A DNA stretch of 64,000 nt from Alcanivorax jadensis T9. Its GTDB lineage: Bacteria; Pseudomonadota; Gammaproteobacteria; Pseudomonadales; Alcanivoracaceae. The position numbers and the translations under genes were made by a program. The notes beneath the pieces were generated by a model. That model searched no databases and was not told the DNA's origin. It was given only the letters and a program-made list of their open reading frames with translations. The stretch lies in assembly GCF_000756655.1 (NCBI RefSeq), contig NZ_ARXU01000001.1, forward strand, positions 62,001 to 126,000, written 5' to 3'. Positions 28,530-37,220 of the stretch are shown here, one piece after another (position 1 is the first letter of the stretch; each line of letters begins with the position of its first letter).

Positions 28530-29264
28530 ATGCGCGCCGCAAATTACAAGAAAGGGCTGGAACTCACTGACCACGGCCCCTGGGCTCAGGCCTTCTGGGA
28601 CGATCTGGTACCGTTAAAAAATCGGGTGGTGGAGCATCCGGTGTTCGTGGAAATGGGGGCCGGGACACTGAGCCTGCCTCGTTTTCGCAGTGCCTTGCTG
28701 AATTTCTACCCGCTGGTTGAAAATTTCCCCAAATACATGGGCCTGAATCTGGCCAAAACCCAGCCCGGTCGCTACCCAGGGCACGAAGAAAGCAAGAATT
28801 GGCTGATCAGCAATATCAAGGTCGAACAGCGCCATGCCTACTGGTACCAGGACTGGGCCATGGGCTTTGGTATCAGCCTGGAAGAGTTGGAGTTCGTGAC
28901 TCCACCGGCAGCCATGGACGCGGTGAATCATTATCTCTGGCACATGGGCCGACAGGCTAGCCTGGAGGAAGGATTGGCTGCTACCAATCTGGCCATTGAA
29001 TGGGCCACCGGCGAATGGAGCCAGAGTGTAGTGAAGGGCATGCAGGCCTACCAGGAAAATGGGGTGGCCACCATCAACCGCCATTCCATGGCCTGGTTGC
29101 GGGCCCACGCTTCCTACGATGATGCGCATCCCCATGAGGCCATGGAGTTGATCAAGCTCACCTGTGCTGATGAAGCAAGCCGGGAGAGGGCCTTCGCGGC
29201 AGCGGCGAAAGGGCTGGAGTACTACATTCTGGCACTGGACCACTGCTACACAGAGTCGGACTGA
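28530..29264 (+). CDS. TenA/PqqC-like heme-oxygenase-fold protein, putative diiron enzyme
   Basis: A 244-residue, all-helical soluble protein of the TenA / PqqC / CADD-like superfamily. Candidate metal ligands are Glu99 and His102 (VEQRHAYWYQ), Glu157 (LAIEWATGEW), and the H-x3-D-x2-H motif formed by His193, Asp197 and His200 (RAHASYDDAHPHEAMEL). That last motif resembles the diiron heme-oxygenase-like oxidases and oxygenases such as CADD, and argues against a plain thiaminase, which uses a cysteine nucleophile. No pqq or thiamine gene is nearby. The ATG at 28530 follows ATGGAGAACGAC; upstream in-frame sequence covers the tgpA hairpin. The substrate is unknown. Confidence 0.85.
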   Translation: MRAANYKKGLELTDHGPWAQAFWDDLVPLKNRVVEHPVFVEMGAGTLSLPRFRSALLNFYPLVENFPKYMGLNLAKTQPGRYPGHEESKNWLISNIKVEQRHAYWYQDWAMGFGISLEELEFVTPPAAMDAVNHYLWHMGRQASLEEGLAATNLAIEWATGEWSQSVVKGMQAYQENGVATINRHSMAWLRAHASYDDAHPHEAMELIKLTCADEASRERAFAAAAKGLEYYILALDHCYTESD

Positions 29265-29272
29265 ATCGACGG

Positions 29273-29336
29273 GGCACGCCTGCAAAGCCGTGAAAGCTGC
29301 CTATTGAGACTTGGTGGTTCTTCACGGCGTGGTGCC
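29273..29336 (+). terminator. Stem-loop after the TenA-like gene, possible terminator
   Basis: GCCGTGAA at 29287-29294 pairs with TTCACGGC at 29321-29328, and an outer GGCAC (29273-29277) pairs with GTGCC (29332-29336), giving an interrupted stem 8 bases after the stop codon. The following sequence (TGTTCTCGCTGTC) is only mildly T-rich. A terminator is plausible but not certain. Confidence 0.4.
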
Positions 29337-29349
29337 TGTTCTCGCTGTC

Positions 29350-29367
29350 AACTATTAACTATTAACT
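29350..29367. repeat. Heptad repeat AACTATT
   Basis: Two full and one partial tandem copies of AACTATT between the TenA-like gene and the broken minus-strand gene. Related heptads (TTGGAAG / AACTTTC) lie at 52331-52402 and, more degenerate, at 14533-14676; a cognate TTAACAGT...GTTAATAG pair lies at about 40900-40918, just after glnS. All are intergenic. Confidence 0.65.
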
Positions 29368-29378
29368 GTTCGCTGCCT

Positions 29379-29944
29379 CTACATATAGACCTTCAGCTTG
29401 TCGCGAATCACGCGTTGTATCGCTTTGATTTCCATGGGTGAGCGTTCCGATAGCCTGGACGGCTGAATCCTGTGCAGATGCAGGCAGGGAAAATCCTTTT
29501 TGAAGGCGCGTAAGTCCCTCTTGGTGATGACCGGCAAAAAAGGAATATCACTGGATTCCTTTTTCATCAGGGCCCACAGACCCACTTTCAGTGGCACCGG
29601 TTTGATAACCCTTTGCCATACTTGAGCAGACGTAACGTCAGAAAAAGCCCTTCCTTGCCAAACAAGTCCCCCGGCACGATATACATGCCCGTGGCGTGAA
29701 CACTGTGATCCCCAATACTGTTAAAGGTATCGTGGTAAGCATAGGGGTTGGGCAGAATCACCAGTGAGCGATCATCATCCGGCGGTATGGAAATATCGTA
29801 GTTGGTATAGAGCTGCTCCACAGGTGCACTGTAAACACACAGCGTATCCTGAAACTGTTTGATAAAGTTGACCGCCCGCTGGTGGTTGTCAAAGTCATTC
29901 AGTTTCCAGATAAGGTGCTCTGGAATCCCCAAATCGTTCAGCAT
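29379..29944 (-). pseudogene. Hypothetical gene broken by a one-base frameshift
   Basis: Two adjacent minus-strand frames look like one protein. The upstream part (ATG at 29944) runs 111 residues to LTLRLLKYGK, after which its frame yields only seven more residues before a stop at 29588. Reading the second frame back past its GTG gives RVIKP then VPLKVGLWALMKKE and on to the stop at 29379. Adding one base in the AAAGGG run (minus strand, 29614-29609) joins them as ...LLKYGK-RVIKPVPLKVG..., about 188 residues. I do not recognise the family; the protein is soluble, basic at its C-terminal end, with IPPDDDRSLVILPNPYAYHD in the middle. It is more A+T-rich than its neighbours, and the upstream 140 bases (29945-30084) are strongly A+T-rich. 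A sequencing error or programmed shift is possible. Confidence 0.6.
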
Positions 29945-30084
29945 ATTTCACTATATTGAGTAGTTATTAATTATTAGTTAATGAGCAGAATATAGCATAG
30001 GTTTAACCCCCGGCCAGTGGTATAGCCCTGTCAAAGTGATCAGAAGTGACCGCCGTCACGATGGTTGAGTAATGGACGGAATGA

Positions 30085-32535
30085 ATGCAGAAAAAATTTC
30101 CCGTTGATGATGTTGTCGTGCCATTGCGTGACGCTTTGCTGAGTGCGGGGTGCGCGATTCTGGAAGCTCCGCCCGGGGCCGGGAAATCCACGCGTGTACC
30201 GCTACGGCTACTGGACCATTTCGGTGCTGATCAGGGTCGTATTCTGATGCTGGAACCACGCCGGGTGGCGGCTCGTTCCGTAGCCACCTTTATGGCCTCT
30301 CACCTGGGAGAGCCGGTAGGGCAAACCGTTGGTTACCGGACCCGCACCGATACCCGGGTTAGTGCTGCCACCCGGTTGGAAGTTGTCACTGAAGGTGTTT
30401 TGACCCGCATGGCGTTGAGTGATCCGGAGTTGCAGGGCATCTCACTGGTGATCTTTGATGAGTTCCATGAACGCTCCCTGAATGCGGATCTGGGACTGGC
30501 GCTGGTCAGTGAAATCCGTGAAGCATTCCGGCCGGATCTCGGGCTGCTGGTCATGTCCGCCACGCTGGATTGCGGACCGCTGGTGACCCTGCTGAATGCG
30601 CCTGTGATTCGCAGTGAAGGGCGCAGTTTTCCAGTCGATGTGATGTATCGGCCGCCTGCCCCTCGTCAGGACTGGCGAGATCATTGCGTGCAGAAAATCT
30701 GTTCTGTGGCCGGTGATGCCCAGGTGGTACTGGTGTTTCTGCCCGGCCGTGCGGATATCCGTCGGGTGGCCCGCGGTCTTTCCGAATCGGGACTCAGCTT
30801 GCCGATCGCCGAGTTGCATGGGGGGCTGCCGCTGGCGCAGCAACAGCAGGTGCTCGATTCAGCCAGAAACGGCGATGCCCTGATTGTACTAACCACCAAT
30901 GTGGCGGAAACCAGCCTGACCATTGAGGGGGTCACCCATGTCATTGATAGTGGCCTGGCTAGGGAACCGGTCTATGATCCGGCCCGTCACCGTAGCCGGC
31001 TGGTCACGCGTCGGATCAGCGAGGCCAGTGCTCGCCAACGCAGCGGTCGGGCCGGGCGGTTAGGTCCCGGTTGCTGCGTGCGGCTATGGCCTGAGTCCGA
31101 GGTCATGGCCAGCCACCAGAAACCGGAAATAGCGCGAGTGGCGCTGGATCAGCTGGTGCTGGATCTAGCCCGCTGGGGATGCCGGGAGCCGCAGCAGATG
31201 CACTGGCTGGAGGCACCGCCATTGCCGGCCTGGCAGAGCGCGGTGGCCAGGCTTCGCGATGGTGGCGCGCTGGATAGGCAAGGCGGGCTGACGGACCATG
31301 GTGCAGCCATCGCCAGCCTGGGAGTCGAGCCGGCGCTGGCCATGCTGATACTGGCAGGCAGGGAGCAGGGATTGCCGGTGGCCGCAGCCCGAGTCGCGGC
31401 CTTGTTGTCCGAGCGGGACATCCTCAATGGTCAGGGCGTGGATTTGCGTAGTCGCCTGCAAGCACTGGAAAGCCACCCCGACCGCCACAGACTACTTCTT
31501 GCTGAAGCTCAGCGACTACTGCCTGGCAAGCCGCCCCGCGATAGCAATGACTGGCGGGATTGTCTGGGTGGGTTGCTGGCCCGGGTCTACCCGCGACAGG
31601 TGGCTCGCCTGCGCCAGGGTCAGGGCAATCGTTACCAGATGATGGATGGCCCCGGTGTACAACTGCCACCCGGAGATAGTCTGGCTGGCACACAATGGTT
31701 GTTGATTCTGGATACGGACGGCCAGCCCCGGGATGCCCGCATCCGACTCGCCATGCCACTGGAAGAGTCGGATCTGCAATCAGTCATGGCGCAGCATGGA
31801 CAGTGGCATGAGCAGATTGGTTGGGATAGCGAGCGTCAGCGGGTAACTGGCTGGCGTCAGCACAGGCTGGGAGCTATTGTCCTGCAGAACCAGCCCATGG
31901 AATCGTTGAGCGCGGAGCAACAGATTCAGGGCTTGTTGGAGGGGTTGCGTGGGGATGGCCTGCGGCTGTTGCCCTGGTCTGATAGCTGTCGGCAGTGGCA
32001 GGCCAGAGTGACAAAACTGGCCGCTGTAGACGAAAGCGCCTGGCCGGATGTGAGTGATGCGGCCTTGCTGGAAAATCTGGAACGCTGGCTGGCACCGTTT
32101 CTCGCCGGCATGCGTACGCTGCAGGATTTAAAGCGGGTAGCCGTGCATGAAGCTCTTAATCTGTTGTTGACGGCGGATCAACACAAGCGTCTGCAGCGCT
32201 GTATGCCAGAGGCTATTGTCATTCCCACCGGGCGGCGGGTGCAACTCGATTACAGGGGGGATACGGTGGTGCTGGCCGTCAAGTTGCAGGAGTTGTTCGG
32301 GCTCACCCAACTGCCGCCCATTGCTGAGGGCAAGCTGACTATCAGTGCGCATCTGCTGACTCCGGCAGGGCGGCCGGCAGCCATTACCGATAACCTGGAA
32401 CGATTCTGGCGGGAAAACTACCAGGCGGTGCGCAAGGACTTACGTGGCCGATACCCCAAACATCCCTGGCCGGAAGATCCGCTTGCGGCGGAAGCTACAG
32501 TCCTCACCAAGCGCCGTCTTAATGCAGGCCAGTAA
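30085..32535 (+). CDS. hrpB: ATP-dependent RNA helicase HrpB
   Basis: An 816-residue DExH-box helicase (E. coli about 809). Motif I is EAPPGAGKSTRVPLRLL, motif II is FDEFHERSLNADL, motif III MSATLDC, and motifs V/VI lie in TNVAETSLTIEGVTHVIDSG and RQRSGRAGRLGPG. A ratchet/HA2-like domain and the HrpB C-terminal domain follow, ending in RDLRGRYPKHPWPEDP (read here as KDLRGRYPKHPWPEDP). The DEFH box and the C-terminal domain distinguish it from HrpA. The ATG at 30085 has GGACGGA ahead. Its cellular role is not settled. It is convergent with acnB. Confidence 0.95.
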   Translation: MQKKFPVDDVVVPLRDALLSAGCAILEAPPGAGKSTRVPLRLLDHFGADQGRILMLEPRRVAARSVATFMASHLGEPVGQTVGYRTRTDTRVSAATRLEVVTEGVLTRMALSDPELQGISLVIFDEFHERSLNADLGLALVSEIREAFRPDLGLLVMSATLDCGPLVTLLNAPVIRSEGRSFPVDVMYRPPAPRQDWRDHCVQKICSVAGDAQVVLVFLPGRADIRRVARGLSESGLSLPIAELHGGLPLAQQQQVLDSARNGDALIVLTTNVAETSLTIEGVTHVIDSGLAREPVYDPARHRSRLVTRRISEASARQRSGRAGRLGPGCCVRLWPESEVMASHQKPEIARVALDQLVLDLARWGCREPQQMHWLEAPPLPAWQSAVARLRDGGALDRQGGLTDHGAAIASLGVEPALAMLILAGREQGLPVAAARVAALLSERDILNGQGVDLRSRLQALESHPDRHRLLLAEAQRLLPGKPPRDSNDWRDCLGGLLARVYPRQVARLRQGQGNRYQMMDGPGVQLPPGDSLAGTQWLLILDTDGQPRDARIRLAMPLEESDLQSVMAQHGQWHEQIGWDSERQRVTGWRQHRLGAIVLQNQPMESLSAEQQIQGLLEGLRGDGLRLLPWSDSCRQWQARVTKLAAVDESAWPDVSDAALLENLERWLAPFLAGMRTLQDLKRVAVHEALNLLLTADQHKRLQRCMPEAIVIPTGRRVQLDYRGDTVVLAVKLQELFGLTQLPPIAEGKLTISAHLLTPAGRPAAITDNLERFWRENYQAVRKDLRGRYPKHPWPEDPLAAEATVLTKRRLNAGQ

Positions 32536-32580
32536 CGGCCTTTATCGTCAACGCCACGACGTTTTTTCTTCCTCCATAAC

Positions 32581-32612
32581 CAGAAACGCCCGGCAAAAGC
32601 CGGGCGTTTCTG
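32581..32612. terminator. Bidirectional hairpin between hrpB and acnB
   Basis: A perfect 14-bp stem (CAGAAACGCCCGGC / GCCGGGCGTTTCTG) with an AAAA loop lies 45 bases after the hrpB stop and 28 bases beyond the acnB stop. The T-rich part is inside the stem on both strands rather than after it. Its place between convergent genes makes a shared terminator likely. Confidence 0.8.
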
Positions 32613-32640
32613 GTCTGGTTCGTGAAGCAATCAGTCAATC

Positions 32641-35241
32641 TTAAACAGATTGAGCAACCGGGATCTTCACGGTATCTGCCACGTCCTGGTACTCCGGCAT
32701 CTGGTCGAAGTTCAGGTAGCGGTAGATCTCGGAGGACATGGAATCGATGGTGTTCGCGTATTCCATATACTCTTCGGTGGTGGGCAGCTTGCCGAGGATG
32801 GACGCCACAGACGCCAGCTCAGCCGATGCCAGGTACACATCCGCACCCTGACCCAGACGGTTCGGGAAGTTACGGGTGGAGGTGGATACCGCGGTGGACT
32901 TCGGCGCGATGCGAGCCTGGTTCCCCATGCACAGGGAGCAGCCCGGCATCTCGGTGCGTGCACCGGCACTGCCGAAGATGTTGTAGTAGCCTTCTTCGGT
33001 GAGCTGGTGCTGATCCATCTTGGTCGGCGGAGCGATCCACAGACGGGTCGGCATGGTGCCGCTTTCCACTTTCTGCAGCAGTTTACCGGCGGCACGGAAG
33101 TGACCGATGTTGGTCATGCAGGAGCCGATGAACACTTCGTCGATCTTGGCGCCAGCCACGTCGGACAGGGTCTTGGCATCGTCCGGGTCGTTCGGGCAGC
33201 ACAGTACCGGCTCGTTGATCTGGTCCATGTCGATTTCGATGACGGTGTGGTACTCGGCATCGGCGTCGGCACGCATCAGGCTTGGGTTGGCCAGCCACTC
33301 TTCCATGCCCTGGATACGACGCTCAATGGTGCGGGCATCGCCGTAGCCATTTGAGATCATCCACTTGAGCATGGTGATGTTGGACTTCAGGTACTCGGTC
33401 ACGCTGTCTTCAGACAGGGTGATGGTACAGCCGGCAGCGGAACGCTCGGCGGATGCGTCGGACAGCTCGAATGCCTGCTCGACGGTCAGGTCGTCGAGAC
33501 CTTCGATTTCCAGTACGCGACCGGAGAACACGTTGACCTTGCCGGCTTTGGCAACGGTCAGGTGGCCATCTTTGATCGCCTGCATGGGGATTGCATGTAC
33601 CAGGTCACGCAGGGTGATGCCCGGCTGGCGTTTGCCCTTGAAGCGAACCAGAACCGATTCCGGCATGTCCAGCGGCATCACGCCGGTAGCGGCAGCAAAG
33701 GCGACCAGGCCAGAGCCCGCGGGGAAGGAGATGCCCATGGGGAAACGGGTATGGGAGTCACCACCGGTGCCGACAGTGTCTGGCAGCAGCATGCGGTTCA
33801 GCCAGGAGTGGATGATGCCGTCGCCTGGACGCAGGGAAACACCGCCACGGTTCATGATGAAGTCGGGCAGGGTGTGCTGGGTTTCCACGTCAACCGGCTT
33901 GGGGTAAGCGGCGGTGTGACAGAAAGACTGCATCACCAGGTCTGCCTGGAAGCCCAGGCAAGCCAGATCTTTCAGTTCATCACGGGTCATCGGGCCAGTG
34001 GTGTCCTGGGAACCGACAGTGGTCATCTTCGGCTCGCAGTACATGCCGGGGCGAACGCCGTCCATGCCGCAGGCTTTACCGACCATTTTCTGGGCCAGGG
34101 TGAAGCCCTTGTCGGAATCGCCAGGCTGTTCCGGTTTGCGGAACAGCTCGGAAGGGGCCAGACCCAGGGCTTCGCGAGCCTTGGTGGTCAGGCCGCGACC
34201 GATAATCAGGTTGATACGGCCACCAGCGCGGACTTCGTCCAGCAGTACCTGGGAGCGCAGGTCGAATTCGGCGATCACTTCGCCGTCTTTCTCTACCTTG
34301 CCTGCGAACGGATAAACGTCGATCACGTCACCGGTGTTCATTTTCTCTACGTCGCACTCGAAGGGCAGGGCGCCGGAATCTTCCATGGTGTTGAAGAAGA
34401 TAGGAGCAATCTTGCCGCCGATGCAGACACCGCCTGCACGCTTGTTGGGTACGAACGGGATGTCGTCACCGAAGTGCCACAGTACTGAGTTGGTGGCGGA
34501 CTTACGGGAAGAACCGGTGCCCACAACGTCGCCCACATAGGCAACCGGGTGACCTTTTTTCTTCAGCTCGTCCATCTGGCTCAGCGGGCCGATCTCACCG
34601 TCTTTCTCCGGGTGGATGCCTTCACGGGCATTCTTCAGCATGGCATTGCCGTGCAGCGGGATATCCGGGCGGCTCCAGGCGTCCTGTGCGGGGGACAGGT
34701 CGTCAGTGTTGGTCTCGCCGGTAACCTTGAAGACAGACAGGGTCATCTTTTCGGCAAGGTCCGCGCGATTGGTGAACCACTCACCTTCAGCCCAGGACTC
34801 GATGACTTCCTTGGCCTTGGCGTTGCCGGCTTTCATCTTGTCTTCCACATCGTGGAAAGCATCAAATACCAACAGAGTGTGCTTGAGTTCGTCAGCAGCG
34901 ATTTCTGCCAGTTCGGCATCATCCAGCGCTGAAACCAGCGTGGCCACATTGTAGCCACCCTGCATGGTGCCCAGCAGCTGCACGGCACGTTTGCGGTCGA
35001 TCAGGGGAGAGCTGGCTTCACCGTTAACAATCGCGGTCAGGAAGGCGGCCTTCACGTAGGCGGCCTGGTCCACGCCCGGCGGCACGCGGTTAACGAACAG
35101 GTCCTGGATGAATTCTTCTTCGCCGGCCGGCGGGGCTTTCAGCAGCTCTACCAGGTCGGCAACCTGATGCTCGTTCAGCGGCTTGGGCGGCACACCGTCA
35201 ACGGCGCGCTCTTCAACATGTTTGCGATAGGCTTCTAGCAC
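32641..35241 (-). CDS. acnB: Aconitate hydratase B
   Basis: Isomerises citrate and isocitrate in the TCA cycle. The product is 866 residues, matching E. coli AcnB (865), and has the AcnB order: N-terminal HEAT-like domain ([20 protein letters not shown]), swivel domain ([19 protein letters not shown]), then the cluster-binding catalytic domains. The [4Fe-4S] cysteines are seen in [17 protein letters not shown] and [15 protein letters not shown], with [11 protein letters not shown] and [18 protein letters not shown] nearby. Translation starts at GTG 35241, preceded by AGAGGGA. The 181-base gap upstream to the acyltransferase stop must hold the promoter but shows no strong match. Confidence 0.97.
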   Translation of the reverse strand: MLEAYRKHVEERAVDGVPPKPLNEHQVADLVELLKAPPAGEEEFIQDLFVNRVPPGVDQAAYVKAAFLTAIVNGEASSPLIDRKRAVQLLGTMQGGYNVATLVSALDDAELAEIAADELKHTLLVFDAFHDVEDKMKAGNAKAKEVIESWAEGEWFTNRADLAEKMTLSVFKVTGETNTDDLSPAQDAWSRPDIPLHGNAMLKNAREGIHPEKDGEIGPLSQMDELKKKGHPVAYVGDVVGTGSSRKSATNSVLWHFGDDIPFVPNKRAGGVCIGGKIAPIFFNTMEDSGALPFECDVEKMNTGDVIDVYPFAGKVEKDGEVIAEFDLRSQVLLDEVRAGGRINLIIGRGLTTKAREALGLAPSELFRKPEQPGDSDKGFTLAQKMVGKACGMDGVRPGMYCEPKMTTVGSQDTTGPMTRDELKDLACLGFQADLVMQSFCHTAAYPKPVDVETQHTLPDFIMNRGGVSLRPGDGIIHSWLNRMLLPDTVGTGGDSHTRFPMGISFPAGSGLVAFAAATGVMPLDMPESVLVRFKGKRQPGITLRDLVHAIPMQAIKDGHLTVAKAGKVNVFSGRVLEIEGLDDLTVEQAFELSDASAERSAAGCTITLSEDSVTEYLKSNITMLKWMISNGYGDARTIERRIQGMEEWLANPSLMRADADAEYHTVIEIDMDQINEPVLCCPNDPDDAKTLSDVAGAKIDEVFIGSCMTNIGHFRAAGKLLQKVESGTMPTRLWIAPPTKMDQHQLTEEGYYNIFGSAGARTEMPGCSLCMGNQARIAPKSTAVSTSTRNFPNRLGQGADVYLASAELASVASILGKLPTTEEYMEYANTIDSMSSEIYRYLNFDQMPEYQDVADTVKIPVAQSV

Positions 35242-35422
35242 AGCGTTTCCCTCTTTCTCGAATTGGCTGATTTCTTTTGGAAATCAGTCTTTTAGGGTGT
35301 TACTGGGGGTTGGAATTGCGCGCGGAGTATAGCCGAAATGCCATCAACTGTTAAGCCAAACCGCGGTTGTAGTCATTCACGGGATGAATACTCGTAATCA
35401 CTGACAGCATGGTATGCGGCAA

Positions 35423-36331
35423 TCAGTAGGGGGCTTTCAGGCCGTCCGGCGGGCGCCGGAAGCGTTTGTAGCTCCACAGGTACTGGTCAGGGGATTCGTC
35501 GATAAGATGTTCGATGGAGCGATTCATTGCCGCAAGGGCAGTATCCAGGTCGTCATCAGCGACGGCGGGATCAGCCGGACGGACTCGAATTTCGTAGCCC
35601 TGGGTGCCGGGCAGGCGGCGGGCCCAGGCCATGAAAGTGACCGCGCCGGTCTGGCGTACCAGCTTGCAGGCCAGGGTGCCGGTGTAGGCCGGCTGTCCGT
35701 AGAAAGGTACATGCCGGCCGCTGCGGCGGTCGGGTACCTGATCAGGAAGAATGGCTGTCAGGGCACCTTTTTTCATGGCGCGCACTAATCCGGCTACACC
35801 GCGAGCGGTAGTCGGGTACATGGTGGAGCCAAAATGCTCCCGCCCTTGCCTTACCAGTTGATCGACTTCTGGCAGGCCGGAAGGAGCAAACATGGCGTGC
35901 AGCCCGAACTCGGTGGCGAGCCAGAAATTCAGTACTTCCCAGCAACCCAGATGAGGCGCCAGGATCATGATGGGTTTGCCGTCCTGCACCGCTTGCCGCA
36001 GAGGGGCATCGCCGTCCACGGCGACTATCCGTGTCAGTCCTTGGTTGGGGTGCCGCCAGAAGAGTGCGATTTCAAAGGTGTTCTTGATGCTCTCCACCAA
36101 TGATTTGCGGGCGAGCCGGGTGCGTTCTTCCTCAGATAAGGCAGGGTAGCTAATTGCCAGATTGGTCTTGCTGATCGTCAAAGCCCGGGTCGGCAGCCAA
36201 GACAGCAACGTGCCGATAAAGGAGGCGAGTGCTCGGTTGACAGCAAAGGGTAACGCGCCCAGCAGTCGCAGTGCGATGATGGCCGCTTGTCCTTTTGCCC
36301 GCTGTACGCGTGGATGTGTTTTTCTGCCCAT
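35423..36331 (-). CDS. Lipid A lauroyl/secondary acyltransferase (LpxL/HtrB family)
   Basis: A 302-residue inner-membrane acyltransferase that adds a secondary fatty acyl chain to lipid A. A hydrophobic N-terminal helix (about residues 18-45) anchors it. The catalytic H-x4-E motif is His127 to Glu132 in APHLGCWEVLNF, followed by FAPSGLPEVDQLVRQGRE, the arginine-bearing GSTMYPTTARGVAGLVRAMK, ILPDQVPDRRSG and VPFYGQPAYTGT, all typical of the LpxL/LpxM family. Acyl-chain choice (LpxL or LpxM type) cannot be decided by eye. It is divergent from miaE, with 120 bases between starts. Confidence 0.93.
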   Translation of the reverse strand: MGRKTHPRVQRAKGQAAIIALRLLGALPFAVNRALASFIGTLLSWLPTRALTISKTNLAISYPALSEEERTRLARKSLVESIKNTFEIALFWRHPNQGLTRIVAVDGDAPLRQAVQDGKPIMILAPHLGCWEVLNFWLATEFGLHAMFAPSGLPEVDQLVRQGREHFGSTMYPTTARGVAGLVRAMKKGALTAILPDQVPDRRSGRHVPFYGQPAYTGTLACKLVRQTGAVTFMAWARRLPGTQGYEIRVRPADPAVADDDLDTALAAMNRSIEHLIDESPDQYLWSYKRFRRPPDGLKAPY

Positions 36332-36398
36332 GACGCGACAGTATACGGGCGCGACGAGTGAGCACCAGCGGTGCGGATGAGATTGCGCACAAAAACGC

Positions 36399-36404
36399 TA
36401 TAAT
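36399..36404 (+). promoter_or_regulatory. Candidate -10 element for miaE
   Basis: A perfect TATAAT lies 48 bases before the miaE start in the divergent region 36332-36451. No good -35 hexamer is found at 16-18 bases upstream (GATGAG at best), so the assignment is tentative. Confidence 0.35.
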
Positions 36405-36451
36405 GCCGACGCCCGTTTCCTGATCGGCTCCTCTAAGCCTGTGAGATTTCC

Positions 36452-37057
36452 ATGCACGACATTTCCCATATTCGCGATTTTCTTCCCTGTGACACGCCGT
36501 CGGCCTGGGTTAATTGGGCATTGCAGCATCCTGATATCCTGCTTATCGACCATGCTCATTGCGAAAAGAAAGCGGCCAGCACCGCGTTGAATCTGATGTT
36601 TCGTTATGTGGACCGGCCTGAACTGCTGGATACGTTGAGCCAGCTGGCGCGAGAGGAGCTGCTGCATTTTGAGCAAGTCATACAGCTGATGCGAGACCGC
36701 GGTGTGACCTACGACCACATGACGCCTGCGCGTTATGCCAAGGGGCTGCGCCAGCATATACGCACTTCGGAGCCTGGTCGGCTGGTGGACACCATGATCG
36801 TAGGGTCGTTAATCGAGGCGCGGAGTTGTGAGCGTTTCGCCGCGTTGGCGCCGCATGTGGATGCGGAGCTGGGGCGTTATTACCGTTACCTGCTGAAGAG
36901 TGAGTCGCGCCATTTTGAGGATTATCTGAAGCTGGCTGAACAATATGCCGGTGGGCCGATCGAGGAGAGGGTGAGTTTTTTCAAGGAAGTGGAGCGTGAA
37001 TTGGTGGAGTCGCCGGATTCGGAGTTTCGGTTTCATTCCGGTATTCCGCAAGCCTGA
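36452..37057 (+). CDS. miaE: tRNA-(ms2io6A)-hydroxylase MiaE
   Basis: A diiron monooxygenase that hydroxylates the isopentenyl group of ms2i6A37 in tRNAs reading UNN codons. The product is 201 residues, all-helical and ferritin-like. The metal ligands can be placed as Glu38 (HCEKKAA), Glu69 and His72 (REELLHFEQ), Glu122 (LIEARSCERF), and Glu151 and His154 (ESRHFEDY), which gives the two E-x2-H motifs of the family. It is a single-gene unit convergent with lpxH; the REP-like element begins at its stop codon. Confidence 0.93.
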   Translation: MHDISHIRDFLPCDTPSAWVNWALQHPDILLIDHAHCEKKAASTALNLMFRYVDRPELLDTLSQLAREELLHFEQVIQLMRDRGVTYDHMTPARYAKGLRQHIRTSEPGRLVDTMIVGSLIEARSCERFAALAPHVDAELGRYYRYLLKSESRHFEDYLKLAEQYAGGPIEERVSFFKEVERELVESPDSEFRFHSGIPQA

Positions 37058-37217
37058 CAGAATTCCCTGTAGGAGCGGTGCTCTCTGTGCTCTGCGAGTA
37101 TGAGCCGCGAACCTCGCTTGCGAGGAAATCGCCGATAGGCGATCAGGCATGGTCGCTAGGGACAGATCTGTCAGGTATTTTCCGGCGGATTCGCGCCTCG
37201 AGCGGCGCTCCTACAGG
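37053..37217. repeat. REP-like multi-hairpin element between miaE and lpxH
   Basis: CCTGTAGGAGCG at 37066-37077 and CGCTCCTACAGG at 37206-37217 are perfect inverted ends. CCTGACAG (37053-37060) and CTGTCAGG (37168-37175) form a second, interleaved pair. Three small hairpins or palindromes lie inside: CCTCGC/GCGAGG (37112-37125), ATCGCC/GGCGAT (37128-37143) and GACAGATCTGTC (37161-37172). The GCTCCTACAG end sequence is typical of pseudomonad REP elements. It fills the 163-base gap between two convergent genes, the favoured site for REPs, and shares GTAGGAGCG ends with the element at 2751-2911. Confidence 0.8.
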
Positions 37218-37220
37218 AGG

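Noticed and set aside
28530-29264. Annotation as thiaminase II (tenA) or pqqC
   Set aside because: No thi or pqq genes lie nearby, and the metal-ligand-like H-x3-D-x2-H motif fits the diiron branch better.
29265-30084. Genomic island or mobile element around the broken gene
   Set aside because: It is A+T-rich with repeats, but no integrase, transposase, tRNA junction or direct repeats are visible.
33562-34488. A 308-codon plus-strand open frame opposite acnB
   Set aside because: It is antisense to a certain aconitase gene and has His/Gln-rich, domain-free sequence typical of shadow frames in G+C-rich DNA.
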